From NCBI GenBank assembly GCA_017519185.1, contig JAFWSX010000007.1, positions 43,656 through 107,655 of the forward strand: a stretch of DNA of 64,000 nt. Reading direction: 5' to 3'. Position 1 is the first letter of the stretch. Every line of letters starts with the position of its first letter. This DNA is from Bacteroidales bacterium (GTDB lineage Bacteria > Bacteroidota > Bacteroidia > Bacteroidales > UBA932). Below are positions 45,072-55,816 of this stretch, in pieces. Under the pieces are notes generated by a model, which did not search any database, was not told where the DNA came from, and saw only the letters and a list, made by a program, of their open reading frames with translations. The translations under genes and the position numbers were made by a program.

Positions 45072-48000
45072 ATGGCAAAAGAAAAGAAATTCATCACTTG
45101 TGATGGCAATTTTGCCGCTGCTCACGTAGCTTACCTGTTCAGTGAGCATGCGGCTATCTACCCTATTACTCCATCCTCTACAATGGCAGAGCTGGTTGAC
45201 GAGTGGGCAGCTTTCGGAAAGAAGAACATGTTCGGCGAGACCGTCCAGGTAACCGAGATGCAGAGTGAAGGCGGTGCTGCCGGTGCAGTTCACGGTTCAC
45301 TCCAGGCAGGTGCCCTCACCACCACCTTTACGGCCAGTCAGGGTCTGTTGCTGATGATCCCCAATATGTACAAGATCTCAGGCGAACTTCTCCCTGCAGT
45401 ATTCCACGTATCAGCCCGCGCCCTTGCAGCCCAGTCGCTCTCCATCTTCGGCGACCATCAGGATGTTATGAGTGCCCGCGCCACAGGTTTTGCAATGCTG
45501 GCATCAGACAGCGTGCAGGAAGCTATGGACATCGCGGCTGTAGCCCATCTTTCAGCAATAAAGTCTAGCGTGCCTTTCGTGCATTTCTTTGACGGCTTCC
45601 GCACTTCTCACGAAATCCAGAAGATCGAGGTGCTCGAGGCTGAAGACCTTCGCCCGCTCGTAAGCGAGAAGGCCCTCGCACGTTTCCGCGCAAGGGCTCT
45701 GAATCCCAACAAGCCCGTGACCCGCGGTACCGCACAGAACCCTGACGTTTATTTCCAGGCCCGCGAGGCTTCCAACAAGTATTATGAGGACGTTCCGGAC
45801 ATCGTAGCCCGCTATATGGGTGAAATCGGCGAACTGACCGGCCGCTATCATCTTCCTTTCGATTATTATGGAGATCCCAAGGCAGAGAACATCATCATCG
45901 CTATCGGTTCTGTCTGCGAGACCATCAAGGAAACCATCGATTACCTTCAGGCAAAAGGCAACAAGAAATGCGGTCTTGTAAGCGTTCATCTCTACCGTCC
46001 GTTCTCAGCCAAATATTTCCTTCGCGCCCTTCCCAAGACTGCAAAGAACATCGCAGTCCTCGACCGCACCAAGGAGCCCGGCTCAAACGGCGAGCCTCTG
46101 CTGCTTGACGTCAAGTCAGTCCTCTACGGACGCAGTGACATCACCATCGTAGGCGGCCGCTACGGTCTTTCATCAAAGGACACCACTCCCGCCCAGATCG
46201 TTTCTGTATTCGAGAACCTAGAGCGCAAGGAGCCCAAGAACGATTTCACCATCGGCATCGTGGACGACGTGACCTTCAAGTCACTGCCCCAGAAAGACGA
46301 AATCTCCCTTGCCAAGGCAGGCACTTACGAGTGCAAGTTCTTCGGTCTCGGTTCTGACGGTACCGTCGGCGCCAACAAGAACACCATCAAGATCATCGGT
46401 GACCACACTCCCAAATATTGCCAGGGTTATTTCGACTATGACTCTAAGAAGTCCGGCGGATATACCTGCAGCCACCTGCGTTTCGGTGACAACCCCATCC
46501 GTGCGCCTTACCTTGTGACCACTCCTGACTTCGTGGCCTGCCACGTTCCTTCATATCTGTCGAAGTACGACGTGCTCCGCGGCATCAAGAAGGGTGGCAC
46601 CCTGCTGCTGAACAGTATGTGGAGCGTGGAAGAGACCTTCAAGAGGATCCCTGATTTCGTGAAGAAGGAAATCGCCCAGAAGGAGCTCAAGTTCTACATC
46701 ATCAACGCTACCAAGATTGCAGGCGAAATCGGACTCGGCGGCCGTACAAACACCATCCTCCAGTCTGCATTCTTCAAGATCACCGGCATCATCCCCTACG
46801 AGGAGGCAGTCGGATATATGAAGAAAGCCATCGACAAGTCATACGGCAAGAAAGGCGAGAACGTTGTCAAGATGAACTATGCTGCCGTTGACCGCGGTGC
46901 AGAATATATCGAGGTTGAGGTTCCTGCAGAATGGAAGAACCTCACAGGCAAGTTCGTGAACCCGAACTTCAACCGTCTGGCTCCCGAGTGGATCCGCAAC
47001 GTGGCCGACATCGTCAATGCACAGTGCGGTAATGACCTCCCCGTAAGCGTCTTCGCACCCGAGGACCTCGTGGACGGTACTATTCCCGCAGGTACTGCTG
47101 CATACGAGAAACGCGGCATCGCCGTTTCTGTTCCTTCCTGGGATCCCGCCAACTGTATCCAGTGCAACCAGTGCGCATTCATCTGCCCTCACGCTGCCAT
47201 CCGTCCGTTCCTTATGACTGAGGAAGAGGCCGCTGCTGCTCCGGCAGGCATCAAGTCTGTCCAGGGCAACGCCACCTTCAAGGAGTACAGGTTCACTATG
47301 CAGGTAAGCCCCTACGACTGTACAGGTTGCGGCAACTGCGTGGATGTATGTCCTGGAATGAAAGGCAACAAGGCCCTCAGCATGCAGTCTATGGATTCAC
47401 AGGAGAGCGAACAGGCCAACTTCGACTACCTGCACGCTAAGGTCGGCTACAAGGATACCGTGGCCAACAAGATGCAGAATGTCAAGAACTCTCAGTTCAG
47501 CCAGCCTCTCTTCGAGTTCTCAGGCGCCTGCGCAGGTTGCGGTGAGACTCCTTACATCAAGGCCATCACCCAGCTCTTCGGCGACCATATGATGATTGCC
47601 AACGCTACCGGTTGCTCTTCAATCTACGGTGCTTCGTTCCCGGCATCTCCTTACTGCACCAACGCTGCAGGTCACGGCCCGGCCTGGGACAACTCACTGT
47701 TCGAGGACAACGCTGAGTTCGGTCTCGGTATGAGACTCGGTTCAGACAGGGTACGTGCAACAGTTGCTGACCTTATGACCAAAGGCCTCGAGTGCCCGAA
47801 GTGCTCTTCAGAGATCAAGGCCCTCTTCACCCAGTGACTTGAGAACCGCAATGACGCTGCCAGCACCCGCGAGGTTTGCGACAAACTCGTGCCTCTGATG
47901 AAGGAGTGCGGCTGCGACACCTGCAAGCAGCTTCTCGAGCTCGAAAACTTCATCCCTGCCCGCAGCCAGTGGATCTTCGGCGGTGACGGTTGGGGTTATG

Positions 48001-48614
48001 ACATCGGATACGGCGGACTCGACCACGTGCTTGCATCAGGCAAGAACGTCAACGTCCTCGTGCTCGATACTGAGGTTTATTCTAACACCGGTGGACAGTC
48101 ATCCAAGTCTACACCTGCCGGCGCTGTCGCCAAGTTCGCAACTTCAGGCAAGAGGGTCCGCAAGAAAGACCTCGGAATGATGGCTATCAGCTACGGTTAT
48201 GTATATGTAGCCCAGGTTGCTATGGGCGCTTCACAGGCTCAGTTCCTCAACGCCATCAAGGAAGCTGAGGCTTATGACGGTCCTTCACTGATCATCGCCT
48301 ATGCACCTTGCATCAACCACGGTCTCAAGGCCGGTATGGGACACAGCCAGCTCGAAGAGAAACGTGCCGTAGAGTGCGGTTACTGGCATCTGTACCGCTA
48401 CAACCCGGCTCTCGAGGAGCAGGGCAAGAACCCGTTCTCACTCGACAGCAAGGAGCCCGACTGGAGCCTCTTCCAGGACTTCCTCAAGGGTGAGGTTCGT
48501 TTCGCATCTCTCCAGAAGACCTTCCCTGAGCAGGCTCAGGAGCTCTTCGACCGCACACAGCAGTTTGCACAATGGAGACTCGGCACATACAAGCGTATGG
48601 CCGGCAAAGAATAA
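45072..48614 (+). CDS. nifJ: Pyruvate:ferredoxin oxidoreductase NifJ, interrupted by in-frame TGA
   Basis: Converts pyruvate and CoA to acetyl-CoA and CO2 with reduction of ferredoxin. A frame of 1180 residues is seen if one TGA at 47835 is read through. Domains in order: pyruvate-binding N-terminal domain (YPITPSSTMAE), domain III, ferredoxin clusters CIQCNQCAFICPH and CTGCGNCVDVCPG, the Fe-S site CAGCGETPYIK, then the thiamine diphosphate site GDGWGYDIGYGG, which lies after the TGA. Sequence on both sides is intact and in the same frame. The stop stands where related proteins, from memory, have Trp (FTQ-stop-LENRND), one base change from TGG. The first part alone (921 residues) lacks the cofactor site, so it should be inactive without readthrough. 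Alternatives are a recent nonsense mutation or a base-call error. Confidence 0.9.
47835..47837 (+). other. In-frame TGA within nifJ
   Basis: CAG TGA CTT GAG, followed by 258 codons of conserved NifJ in the same frame. The next in-frame start-like codon is the GTG at 47889. The base after TGA is C, a context known to be leaky for TGA in bacteria. Confidence 0.9.
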
Positions 48615-48619
48615 TAGTC

Positions 48620-50842
48620 ATGAAATTATTCAAGACATTCGTCATCGCATCGGCGCTCATCCTTGCAGTCTCTGGCTGCAAGGTTGAGAAGCCTGCCGAT
48701 ACGGACGGACACGACCTGTGGTTCCACAATCTCGAGCAGGTTAGCGATGCGGTTCCTGCCAGCTACACCACAGAAGCCATCGCCCAGAACGAGATCGACC
48801 GTTTCTGGAAAGGCAAAGCTGCAGTTGAGATCAAGGTTCTCGACAAGCAGGACGATGCTCTCGGCCGCGACGGCTACAGGCTCGTTTTCTCAAGCGGCAA
48901 GGTGAGTGTCGAAGCCAACACGGCAATCGGAACTCTTTACGGAGTGTACGGCTTGCTACGTCTCCAGCAGACGGATGCCCTTCCCAAAGGCAGCAAGACC
49001 ATAACCGAGGTTCCTGCCTATGAGTACCGTGCATTCAACCACTGGGACAACCTGAACCGCTCCGTAGAACGCGGATATGCAGGCAAGTCACTCTGGAACT
49101 GGGATGAACTGCCCGACAAGGTTTCTCCCGTATATCAGGAGTATGCCCGCGCAAACGCATCTGTCGGCATCAATGCAACGGCCATCAACAATGTGAATGC
49201 CAATGCACAGATCCTGACTCCCGAGTACCTTCAGAAAGTAAAGGTTCTGGCAGACATCTTCCGTCCCTACGGACTGAAAGTGTTCCTGTCGCTGAACTTT
49301 GCAGCTCCGAAGCACATCGGCGGTCTTGACACTTCAGACCCGCTCGACCCCAGGGTAGTCCAGTTCTGGAAAGACAAGACAGCTGAGATATATGCCTTGA
49401 TTCCCGATTTCGGAGGCTATCTCGTGAAAGCCAATTCCGAGGGCCAGTCAGGTCCCCAGGATTACGGCCGTACCCACGCAGACGGTGCCAATATGCTAGC
49501 AGACGCTCTCGCTCCTTACGGTGGAGTGGTGTTCTGGAGGGCTTTCGTCTATGACGCCCAGGCAGAAGACCGCGCAATGCAGGCCAGCGATGAGTTCGTT
49601 CCCCTCGACGGCCAGTTCCGCGACAACGTGCTTGTCCAGGTTAAGAACGGTCCGATCGACTTCCAGCCCCGCGAGCCCATCAGCCCTCTGTTCGGCCAGG
49701 CTCCGAAGACCAACCTGATGCTTGAAGTGCAGATTACCCAGGAATATCTCGGCCACTCGAAGCATATGGTCTATCTCCATCCTCTCTGGAAAGAATGTCT
49801 TGACACTGATACCTATGAGTTCGGCAAGGGTTCTACCGTTGCTGCAGTTACTGAAGGCAAGTACAGGGACAACAAGCTCAGCGCCATTTCGGGCGTCACC
49901 AACATCGGTGACGATGCAAACTGGTGCGGCCATCAGATGGCCCAGATCAACTGGTATGCATACGGCCGTATGGCCTGGAATCCTGACCTGAGTTCTGACG
50001 AGATCGCCGACGAGTGGCTCCGCCAGACCTTCAGCAGCGATCCCAAGTTCCTGAAGCCCGTCAAGGATATGCTCAATCGCTCGAGGGAAGTCAATGTAAG
50101 CTACGAGATGCCCCTCGGCCTGCACCACATTATGGCTTCCAACGCCCATTTCGGTCCCGGCCCCTGGGAAACCAGCTACCGCAAGGACTGGTCACCCCAG
50201 TTCTACCACAAAGCCGGTCCTGACGGAGTCGGTTTCGACCGTACTGTTGCCACCGGTTCAGGTGCAACTGCACAGTATAACGAGCCGCTGGCTTCGACCT
50301 ACGACAATATCGAAACCTGCCCTGAGAATCTTCTCCTGTGGTTCCACCACGTTCCGTGGGACTACAAGATGAAGGACGGCCAGACACTGTGGAATGAGCT
50401 CTGCCATACCTATCAGAAAGGAATCGAGGCTGCGGAAGAGTATGTGAGAATATGGGAGAAAGCTGAGCCTTACGTCGACAACCAGCGCTATCAGGAAGTC
50501 CGCACCAAGCTCATCCGCCAGGCCAAAGATGCGATGTGGTGGAGAGATGCTGTCATCTTGTATTTCCAGACATTCTCGAATATGCCTATTCCTGACGATT
50601 GCTATCCTGCACAGCACACTCTCGAGGAGCTTCAGCAGGTCGGCGTGTTCAGAAGGCCTCAGGGAATGCCGGGCGGTATGCCTCCTCAGGGCGCACAGCC
50701 TGGGCAGAGACCTCAGGGCGGCCAGCAGGCAAGGCAGCAGGGCGCTCCTCAGGGAGCTGCACCCCAGGCCCCGCGTATGCGTATGCCCGAAATCTATGAT
50801 ATGCTTCCCGAATACACTTTGCCGAGTATGCCTGAACTTTAG
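48620..50842 (+). CDS. GH67 alpha-glucuronidase, lipoprotein with P/Q/G-rich tail
   Basis: Releases (4-O-methyl)glucuronic acid from xylan-derived oligosaccharides. 740 residues from the ATG at 48620: lipobox LAVSGC, N-terminal domain to about residue 130, and the catalytic barrel with YRAFNHWDNLNRSVERGYAG, the acid/base Glu in VKANSEGQSG and the catalytic Asp/Glu region KNGPIDFQPREP. The last 90 residues carry a low-complexity Pro/Gln/Gly stretch (GMPGGMPPQGAQPGQRPQGG), not normal for GH67. No SusC/SusD or other glycan genes adjoin. It follows nifJ by five bases. Confidence 0.92.
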   Translation: MKLFKTFVIASALILAVSGCKVEKPADTDGHDLWFHNLEQVSDAVPASYTTEAIAQNEIDRFWKGKAAVEIKVLDKQDDALGRDGYRLVFSSGKVSVEANTAIGTLYGVYGLLRLQQTDALPKGSKTITEVPAYEYRAFNHWDNLNRSVERGYAGKSLWNWDELPDKVSPVYQEYARANASVGINATAINNVNANAQILTPEYLQKVKVLADIFRPYGLKVFLSLNFAAPKHIGGLDTSDPLDPRVVQFWKDKTAEIYALIPDFGGYLVKANSEGQSGPQDYGRTHADGANMLADALAPYGGVVFWRAFVYDAQAEDRAMQASDEFVPLDGQFRDNVLVQVKNGPIDFQPREPISPLFGQAPKTNLMLEVQITQEYLGHSKHMVYLHPLWKECLDTDTYEFGKGSTVAAVTEGKYRDNKLSAISGVTNIGDDANWCGHQMAQINWYAYGRMAWNPDLSSDEIADEWLRQTFSSDPKFLKPVKDMLNRSREVNVSYEMPLGLHHIMASNAHFGPGPWETSYRKDWSPQFYHKAGPDGVGFDRTVATGSGATAQYNEPLASTYDNIETCPENLLLWFHHVPWDYKMKDGQTLWNELCHTYQKGIEAAEEYVRIWEKAEPYVDNQRYQEVRTKLIRQAKDAMWWRDAVILYFQTFSNMPIPDDCYPAQHTLEELQQVGVFRRPQGMPGGMPPQGAQPGQRPQGGQQARQQGAPQGAAPQAPRMRMPEIYDMLPEYTLPSMPEL

Positions 50843-50863
50843 AAGCAGGCGTCTCTATAAATG

Positions 50864-50898
50864 AAGAACCCCGGAAGATTTTCTTCCGGGGTTCTTTA
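50864..50898. terminator. Bidirectional terminator between GH67 and pnp
   Basis: A perfect 15-pair stem (AAGAACCCCGGAAGA and its complement) with a TTT loop, between convergent genes. Confidence 0.85.
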
Positions 50899-50915
50899 TT
50901 GTCAGCGGTCAGGGA

Positions 50916-53192
50916 TTATTCCTCTGCCGGTTTCTCGCTTCTGTGGGAGTGCTGCGGGCGCTCTCCCCTGGGCTTGCGGTCGCCGTTGCCGTGACGCTCT
51001 CCGCCGGGTTTGCGGTCACCGCCGGGACGCGGTCCCTGGGGGCGGGGTTTGCGTACAGGCTCAACATAGCCTTCCGGTTTGGGAAGGAGGACCTTGCGGC
51101 TGAGACGGAGCTTTCCGGTCTTGGTGTCAACCTCGATGAGTTTGACATCCAGTTCGTCACCTTCGTGAAGCACATCCTCGACTTTCTCGGTCTTGCCCCA
51201 GTCAATCTCAGAAATGTGGAGCAGGCCTTCCTTGCCAGGAAGAATCTCTACGAATGCACCGAACTCTACGCAGCTGGTGACTTTGCCGTGGTAAACTTCG
51301 CCGACTTCAGGAACAGCGCAGATGCCCATGATCCAGTCATATGCCTTCTGCATAGCCTCAGCATCGTTGGTAGCGATGTCAACGATACCCTTGCCGTCGA
51401 TTTCGTCGATGTTGACGACAGCGCCGGTTTCAGCCTGGATCTTCTGGATGGTTTCACCGCCCTTGCCGATAACGGCACCGATGAATTCCTTGGCAATCTC
51501 GAACGATTTGATGCGGGGAACGAAGGGCTTGTAGTCCTCACGGGGCTTGTCGATGGTCTTCATCATCTCACCCATAATGTGCATACGGCCCTGACGTGCC
51601 TGCTCGAGGGCTTTCTCGAGAACTTCGTATGAAAGACCGTCAACCTTGATGTCCATCTGGGTTGCGGTGATACCGTCAGCAGTTCCTGTCACCTTGAAGT
51701 CCATATCGCCGAGGTGGTCTTCGTCACCGAGGATGTCGGTGAGGATGGCATAACGGTCGTTGGGGTGGATCTCGTCAGTGATGAGGCCCATTGCAACGCC
51801 GGCTACGGGCTTGCGGATCTGGACGCCGGCATCCATCAGCGCGAGGCAACCTCCGCAGACAGAAGCCATTGATGAAGAACCGTTGGACTCGAGGATATCT
51901 GATACCACGCGTACAGCGTAGGGATTCTCCGGCATCATGGGGATTACGGGCTTGAGAGCACGCATCGCCAGGTTGCCGTGACCGATCTCACGACGGCCGA
52001 CTCCGCGCTGTGACTTGGCTTCACCGGTAGCGAAAGGAGGGAAGTTGTAGTGGAGGACAAACTGCTGGTCGTCCTGGATGAGAACTTCGTCCATCTCTTT
52101 CATATCGAGCTTGGTGCCGAGTGTAACGGTAGCCAGTGACTGGGTCTCGCCGCGGGTGAAGATAGCAGAACCGTGTGCGCACGGCAGATAGTCGACTTCG
52201 CACCAGATGGGACGTACCTGGTTGCATACGCGTCCGTCAAGACGGATGCCTTCGTCGAGGATCATATTGCGCATCGCCTCTTTTTCAACGGCGTGGTAAT
52301 ATCTTTCCACAAGGGGAGTCTTCTCCTCGAGCTCTTCCTCGGGGATGGTAGCAAGGAATTCATCCTTGATGGCCACGAAACCGTCTTCCCTTTCGTGTTT
52401 GGGTTTGAATGATTTGGCGTGGGCATAGCACTTGTCATAGCAGAACTCGTGAACGGCCTTGCGCAGGTCTTCATCCTCGACGTCGTGAGGATAGTCACGT
52501 TTCACGTCGTTGCCGAGCTCGGTGATGAGCTCTTTCTGTACGCGGCAATGTCTCTTGATTTCTTCGTGTGCAAATTTGATGGCTTCGAGCATATCGTGTT
52601 CGCTCACTTCGTTCATCTCGCCTTCAACCATCATTATGTTTTCTTCAGTTGCTGCAACCATCAGGTCGAGGTCGCAGTCAGCCATTTCGCTGAAGTTCGG
52701 ATTGATCTTGAACTGACCGCCAATGCGGGCTACCCTTACTTCTGAGATAGGGCCGCCGAAAGGCAGGTTGCTTGATGCGAGGGCGCAAGAAGCTGCCAGA
52801 CCGGCGAGAGCGTCGGGCTGGATGTCTTTCTCGGCTGAAATCAGATTCACGTTCACGAACACCTCGAGGTGGAAATCATCCGGCCAGAGGGGACGGATAG
52901 GACGGTCGATGAGACGTGAGATGAGAATTTCGTAATCCGATGATTTACCTTCCCTTTTCATAAAGCCGCCAGGGAAACGGCCGGCAGAGTAATACTTCTC
53001 CTTATAATCGACAGTGAGAGGCATGAAGTCAGTACCTTCCTTTACCTCTTTGGCAGCAGTGACGGTGGCCAGCAACATAGTGCCACCCATTTTGACAACA
53101 GCAGAACCGTCGGCTTGTTTTGCAAGCTTGCCGGTTTCAATCTCAATTGTCCTGCCATCCGACAATTGAATTTCTTTCTTAATAACGTTCAT
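50916..53192 (-). CDS. pnp: Polyribonucleotide nucleotidyltransferase (PNPase)
   Basis: 3'-to-5' phosphorolytic exoribonuclease of mRNA decay. 758 residues from the ATG at 53192 ([19 protein letters not shown]). Two RNase PH domains flank a helical linker, with the catalytic region [19 protein letters not shown]. These are followed by KH ([19 protein letters not shown]) and S1 ([20 protein letters not shown]) domains. The C-terminal 45 residues are Arg/Gly/Pro-rich ([17 protein letters not shown]), a likely RNA-contact tail. It lies downstream of rpsO, as in many bacteria. Confidence 0.96.
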   Translation of the reverse strand: MNVIKKEIQLSDGRTIEIETGKLAKQADGSAVVKMGGTMLLATVTAAKEVKEGTDFMPLTVDYKEKYYSAGRFPGGFMKREGKSSDYEILISRLIDRPIRPLWPDDFHLEVFVNVNLISAEKDIQPDALAGLAASCALASSNLPFGGPISEVRVARIGGQFKINPNFSEMADCDLDLMVAATEENIMMVEGEMNEVSEHDMLEAIKFAHEEIKRHCRVQKELITELGNDVKRDYPHDVEDEDLRKAVHEFCYDKCYAHAKSFKPKHEREDGFVAIKDEFLATIPEEELEEKTPLVERYYHAVEKEAMRNMILDEGIRLDGRVCNQVRPIWCEVDYLPCAHGSAIFTRGETQSLATVTLGTKLDMKEMDEVLIQDDQQFVLHYNFPPFATGEAKSQRGVGRREIGHGNLAMRALKPVIPMMPENPYAVRVVSDILESNGSSSMASVCGGCLALMDAGVQIRKPVAGVAMGLITDEIHPNDRYAILTDILGDEDHLGDMDFKVTGTADGITATQMDIKVDGLSYEVLEKALEQARQGRMHIMGEMMKTIDKPREDYKPFVPRIKSFEIAKEFIGAVIGKGGETIQKIQAETGAVVNIDEIDGKGIVDIATNDAEAMQKAYDWIMGICAVPEVGEVYHGKVTSCVEFGAFVEILPGKEGLLHISEIDWGKTEKVEDVLHEGDELDVKLIEVDTKTGKLRLSRKVLLPKPEGYVEPVRKPRPQGPRPGGDRKPGGERHGNGDRKPRGERPQHSHRSEKPAEE

Positions 53193-53217
53193 TAATACAA
53201 CAATAAAATAGATATCC

Positions 53218-53251
53218 AAAAAAAAGGGGCTGTACACAACGGCAGCCCCTT
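53218..53251 (-). terminator. Terminator/attenuator between rpsO and pnp
   Basis: On the minus strand the stem AAGGGGCTG/CAGCCCCTT has a ten-base loop and runs into T's. It would end or attenuate rpsO transcripts before pnp. Confidence 0.8.
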
Positions 53252-53269
53252 AGTAAATTTCCTATGTGA

Positions 53270-53545
53270 TTATTTACGAAGGTTGAGTTCCTTCACAATA
53301 TTTCTGTATCTCTCGATGTCAGTTTCCTTGAGGTAGTCAAGGAGACGACGCCTCTTACCTACAAGACGAAGAAGTGCACGCTGGGTGTTGTGGTCCTTGT
53401 GATTCCTCTTCAGATGCTCGGTGAGGTGATCGATACGGTAGGAAAATAAAGCAACTTGACTCTCTGCTGAGCCGGTGTCAGTATTAGACTTTCCGTATTT
53501 AGCGAAAATCTCTTGCTTTTTGTCAGCTGATAAATACTCTGCCAT
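53270..53545 (-). CDS. rpsO: 30S ribosomal protein S15
   Basis: 91 residues with the S15 signature (TGSAESQVALFSYRIDHLTEHL, then HKDHNTQRALLRLVGKRRRLLDYL). Binds the central domain of 16S rRNA. It is followed by pnp after an intervening hairpin and has its own strong -7 box upstream. Confidence 0.97.
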   Translation of the reverse strand: MAEYLSADKKQEIFAKYGKSNTDTGSAESQVALFSYRIDHLTEHLKRNHKDHNTQRALLRLVGKRRRLLDYLKETDIERYRNIVKELNLRK

Positions 53546-53578
53546 AATGCAAAAAATCCGTTTTTGGTTAATAGGGTG

Positions 53579-53587
53579 GCAAAGGTA
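53579..53587 (-). promoter_or_regulatory. -7 promoter element for rpsO
   Basis: Reads TACCTTTGC on the minus strand, 34 bases before the rpsO ATG; a full consensus match. Confidence 0.6.
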
Positions 53588-53605
53588 GAAACATTTTTCT
53601 CAAAA

Positions 53606-54283
53606 TCAAATCCCTTCGTCACAAAAACTGAAATATCTGCTGTTTCCGATAATAATGTGGTCCATAAGGTCTATGTCAAAGAGTGACACGGCCTTACGAA
53701 GCGCGAGAGTCTGCCTTTTGTCCTCGCTGCTCGGGATTACGTTGCCTGAAGGATGGTTGTGGAGCAATATGATGCTTCCGGCAAGTTTTTCAACGGCTTT
53801 CTTGGCGATGATCTTGATGTCCATCACTGTCGAGGAGACTCCGCCCATGCTGATGCGCTCTTTCCCTATCAGGCGGTTCGCCCGGTTGAGGTAGAGGACC
53901 CAGCATTCTTCGTGCAGCAGACCGCTCATCTGCGGAATCATCATATCCGCGACAGCTCTTGAGCTGTATACGGCCGGCAGCTCTTCGCAGCGGTCCTGCG
54001 CGATTCTTTTGCCCAGTTCCACGGCAGCTGCTATGGTTACGGCCTTGGCCGGGCCGATTCCCTTGAGACTGCTCATCCTGTCGGGCGTCATAGCGGCAAG
54101 ATCCTTCAGCGAGCCTCCTGCCAGGTCGATGAGTTCCCTGCCAAGATCAACGGCTGTGCGGCCGCTGTCGCCAGTGTGTAGTATGATGGCCAGTAGTTCT
54201 GCATTTGATAAGGCCTCGGCGCCTTTGGTGGCCATCTTCTCCCTCGGGCGCTCTTCTGCCTGCCATTGTTTTATTGCTTTCAT
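53606..54283 (-). CDS. radC: RadC-family protein (JAB/MPN domain)
   Basis: 225 residues: an N-terminal helix-hairpin-helix region (NAELLAIILHTG, MSSLKGIGPAKAVTIAAAVELGKR), then a JAB/MPN domain with the metal motif LLHNHPSGNVIPSSED. Once linked to DNA repair, the family's actual function is unsettled. It lies between rpsT and rpsO on the minus strand. No -7 box was found immediately upstream. Confidence 0.94.
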   Translation of the reverse strand: MKAIKQWQAEERPREKMATKGAEALSNAELLAIILHTGDSGRTAVDLGRELIDLAGGSLKDLAAMTPDRMSSLKGIGPAKAVTIAAAVELGKRIAQDRCEELPAVYSSRAVADMMIPQMSGLLHEECWVLYLNRANRLIGKERISMGGVSSTVMDIKIIAKKAVEKLAGSIILLHNHPSGNVIPSSEDKRQTLALRKAVSLFDIDLMDHIIIGNSRYFSFCDEGI

Positions 54284-54295
54284 CTTTGCGTAAAA

Positions 54296-54328
54296 AAAAA
54301 CTTTCCAGCCAAAGGTTGGAAAGTTTTT
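54296..54328 (-). terminator. Terminator of rpsT
   Basis: Stem ACTTTCCAGCC with GGTTGGAAAGT around an AAA loop, flanked by A and T runs. On the minus strand it ends in nine T. Confidence 0.8.
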
Positions 54329-54355
54329 CTTTATCGATGTGCTCGTATCGACAAA

Positions 54356-54610
54356 CTATGCAAGTTTGCTGATGTGAAGCTCGATACCGCTTTTCAGATT
54401 CGCTGCTTTGTTTTTGTGAATGACTGATGATTTTGCAAGTTTGTCAATCATTGAATAAACCTTGGGGGCCAGAGCCTCGGCTGCAGCCTTGTCTGTTGTG
54501 TTCCGGATAGCCTTAATCGCATTCCGGGTTGTTCTTGCATAGTACTTGTTATGCAATCTGCGTGTCTCGCTTTGACGGAAACGCTTGTCTGCTGATGCGT
54601 GATTTGCCAT
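54356..54610 (-). CDS. rpsT: 30S ribosomal protein S20
   Basis: 84 residues, highly basic and helical ([35 protein letters not shown]), typical of S20, which binds the 5' domain of 16S rRNA. It lies 24 bases downstream of tRNA-Glu and may share its transcript. Confidence 0.94.
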   Translation of the reverse strand: MANHASADKRFRQSETRRLHNKYYARTTRNAIKAIRNTTDKAAAEALAPKVYSMIDKLAKSSVIHKNKAANLKSGIELHISKLA

Positions 54611-54634
54611 TACTTAATTTTTTAATATTAAAAG

Positions 54635-54706
54635 TAGTGGGTAGGAGAATCGAACTCCTATTGCAAGAATGAAAATCTTGAGTCCTAACCGTTAGACGAA
54701 CCCACC
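54635..54706 (-). tRNA. tRNA-Glu (anticodon TTC)
   Basis: 72 bases on the minus strand. The acceptor GGTGGGT pairs with ACCCACT, with discriminator A. The anticodon stem CAAGA/TCTTG has loop TTTTCAT, giving TTC. T arm AGGAGTTCGATTCTCCT. No CCA is encoded, unlike the tRNA-Arg in this window. Confidence 0.92.
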
Positions 54707-54731
54707 GGTACGGTTTCCTTCAAAAAGGACT

Positions 54732-54740
54732 GCAAAGGTA
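54732..54740 (-). promoter_or_regulatory. -7 promoter element for tRNA-Glu
   Basis: Reads TACCTTTGC on the minus strand, 26 bases upstream of the tRNA. Confidence 0.6.
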
Positions 54741-54794
54741 AAATTATTTTTCTCCAATACAAATTATTTCCAAAAAATATTGGAGAAAATGCTA

Positions 54795-55799
54795 TTATTC
54801 ATTCCACTCAAATGAGTAAAGAATGGATTCAACCTGCCGCAGATAGTTGCGTTTCGGATATTTCGGGGCATAGACGAACGCATCCAGGACGATTATCTCG
54901 TTGGTCTTGGGGTTGACGAAAGAGTGTGACACATACGGTCCGCCCATAAAGTCGTTATATGCTTCCCAGAGGCCGCGCATCTCCACGAACTCCAGCGATT
55001 TGTACTTCATGTTCTTGAAGCCGGGCTCTATCATGGGGTTGATGATGACATAGCTGTTCTCGGTCGTGCAGGGGATGTTCTCCTGTGTCACTGCGTTTCT
55101 TTTGTCGGCCAGAGCCTTTGCAGTGAGGTCTTGAGGCGAGGTGTATGGATACTTATATATAAGTATGCTTTGGTTGGTGAAAGTGGTTTCGTTTGAAATC
55201 CACATAAAGTCGGAAGTAATCTTCTTGATGCTGTATCCGGTGGGGAAGCAGGGCGAACCGCCGGCGAACTGTTCAACCTGCCTGCGGATGGTCAGATCTT
55301 CGAATTCGCGGGAGCTGTCGATGATGCGGTTGCGCTCGGCTTGCTCGAAGATTGCCAGCAGAGTCTCTGCGTTTTCCCTGATCAGGGCTGCAACGGCGCT
55401 CTGGTCCTTTGCTTCGAAACGGACGACTGTCTGAGGAGCAGCCCATACGTCGTTGTTCAGGACCATCTTGGCCTCGGGATAATCGTCGCCGATGTTGAGC
55501 CAGATGATGTTGCGGTGCACCTCGAAGATCTTGTTGAAAGATTGGGTAGGAACATTGAAGAGCGTGTAGAGCGGTTCTACCTGGGGCAGGTAAGGGCATT
55601 CCTGAGCCATAATGTCCCTTATAGCGTTGCCGGGCTCTGCCTCCCAGTCTCCTCTTGAGCACACGACTGCAACTTCACCGGCTTTTCCGCTGATGGCCGG
55701 GAGTATCTTTTCGCCGTTCCCTTTAGGCTTGCAGGATACGGCAAGCGTCAGTATGACGGCAAAAGCAGAAATCAATCTTAAGGTGTTGTTCGCTTTCAT
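54795..55799 (-). CDS. DUF4837 lipoprotein
   Basis: 334 residues from the ATG at 55799. The signal peptide ends in a lipobox (LTLAVSC). The mature part starts KPKGNGEKILPAISGKAGEV and contains CPYLPQVEPLYTLFNVP and IFEVHRNIIWLNIG, as in DUF4837 proteins of Bacteroidota. Function unknown. It is the last gene of the M23-dxr-rseP unit and may be envelope-related. An upstream TTG at 55820 lies inside rseP and is rejected. Confidence 0.82.
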   Translation of the reverse strand: MKANNTLRLISAFAVILTLAVSCKPKGNGEKILPAISGKAGEVAVVCSRGDWEAEPGNAIRDIMAQECPYLPQVEPLYTLFNVPTQSFNKIFEVHRNIIWLNIGDDYPEAKMVLNNDVWAAPQTVVRFEAKDQSAVAALIRENAETLLAIFEQAERNRIIDSSREFEDLTIRRQVEQFAGGSPCFPTGYSIKKITSDFMWISNETTFTNQSILIYKYPYTSPQDLTAKALADKRNAVTQENIPCTTENSYVIINPMIEPGFKNMKYKSLEFVEMRGLWEAYNDFMGGPYVSHSFVNPKTNEIIVLDAFVYAPKYPKRNYLRQVESILYSFEWNE

Positions 55800-55816
55800 G
55801 GTACGATGTTTATTTG

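Noticed and set aside
47835..47837. Selenocysteine at the nifJ TGA
   Set aside because: The position is not a redox site, aligns with Trp rather than Cys, and no convincing hairpin of bacterial SECIS type was seen just downstream.
54635..54706. tRNA-Glu as a pseudogene because CCA is not encoded
   Set aside because: All stems pair and the anticodon loop is normal; CCA can be added after transcription.
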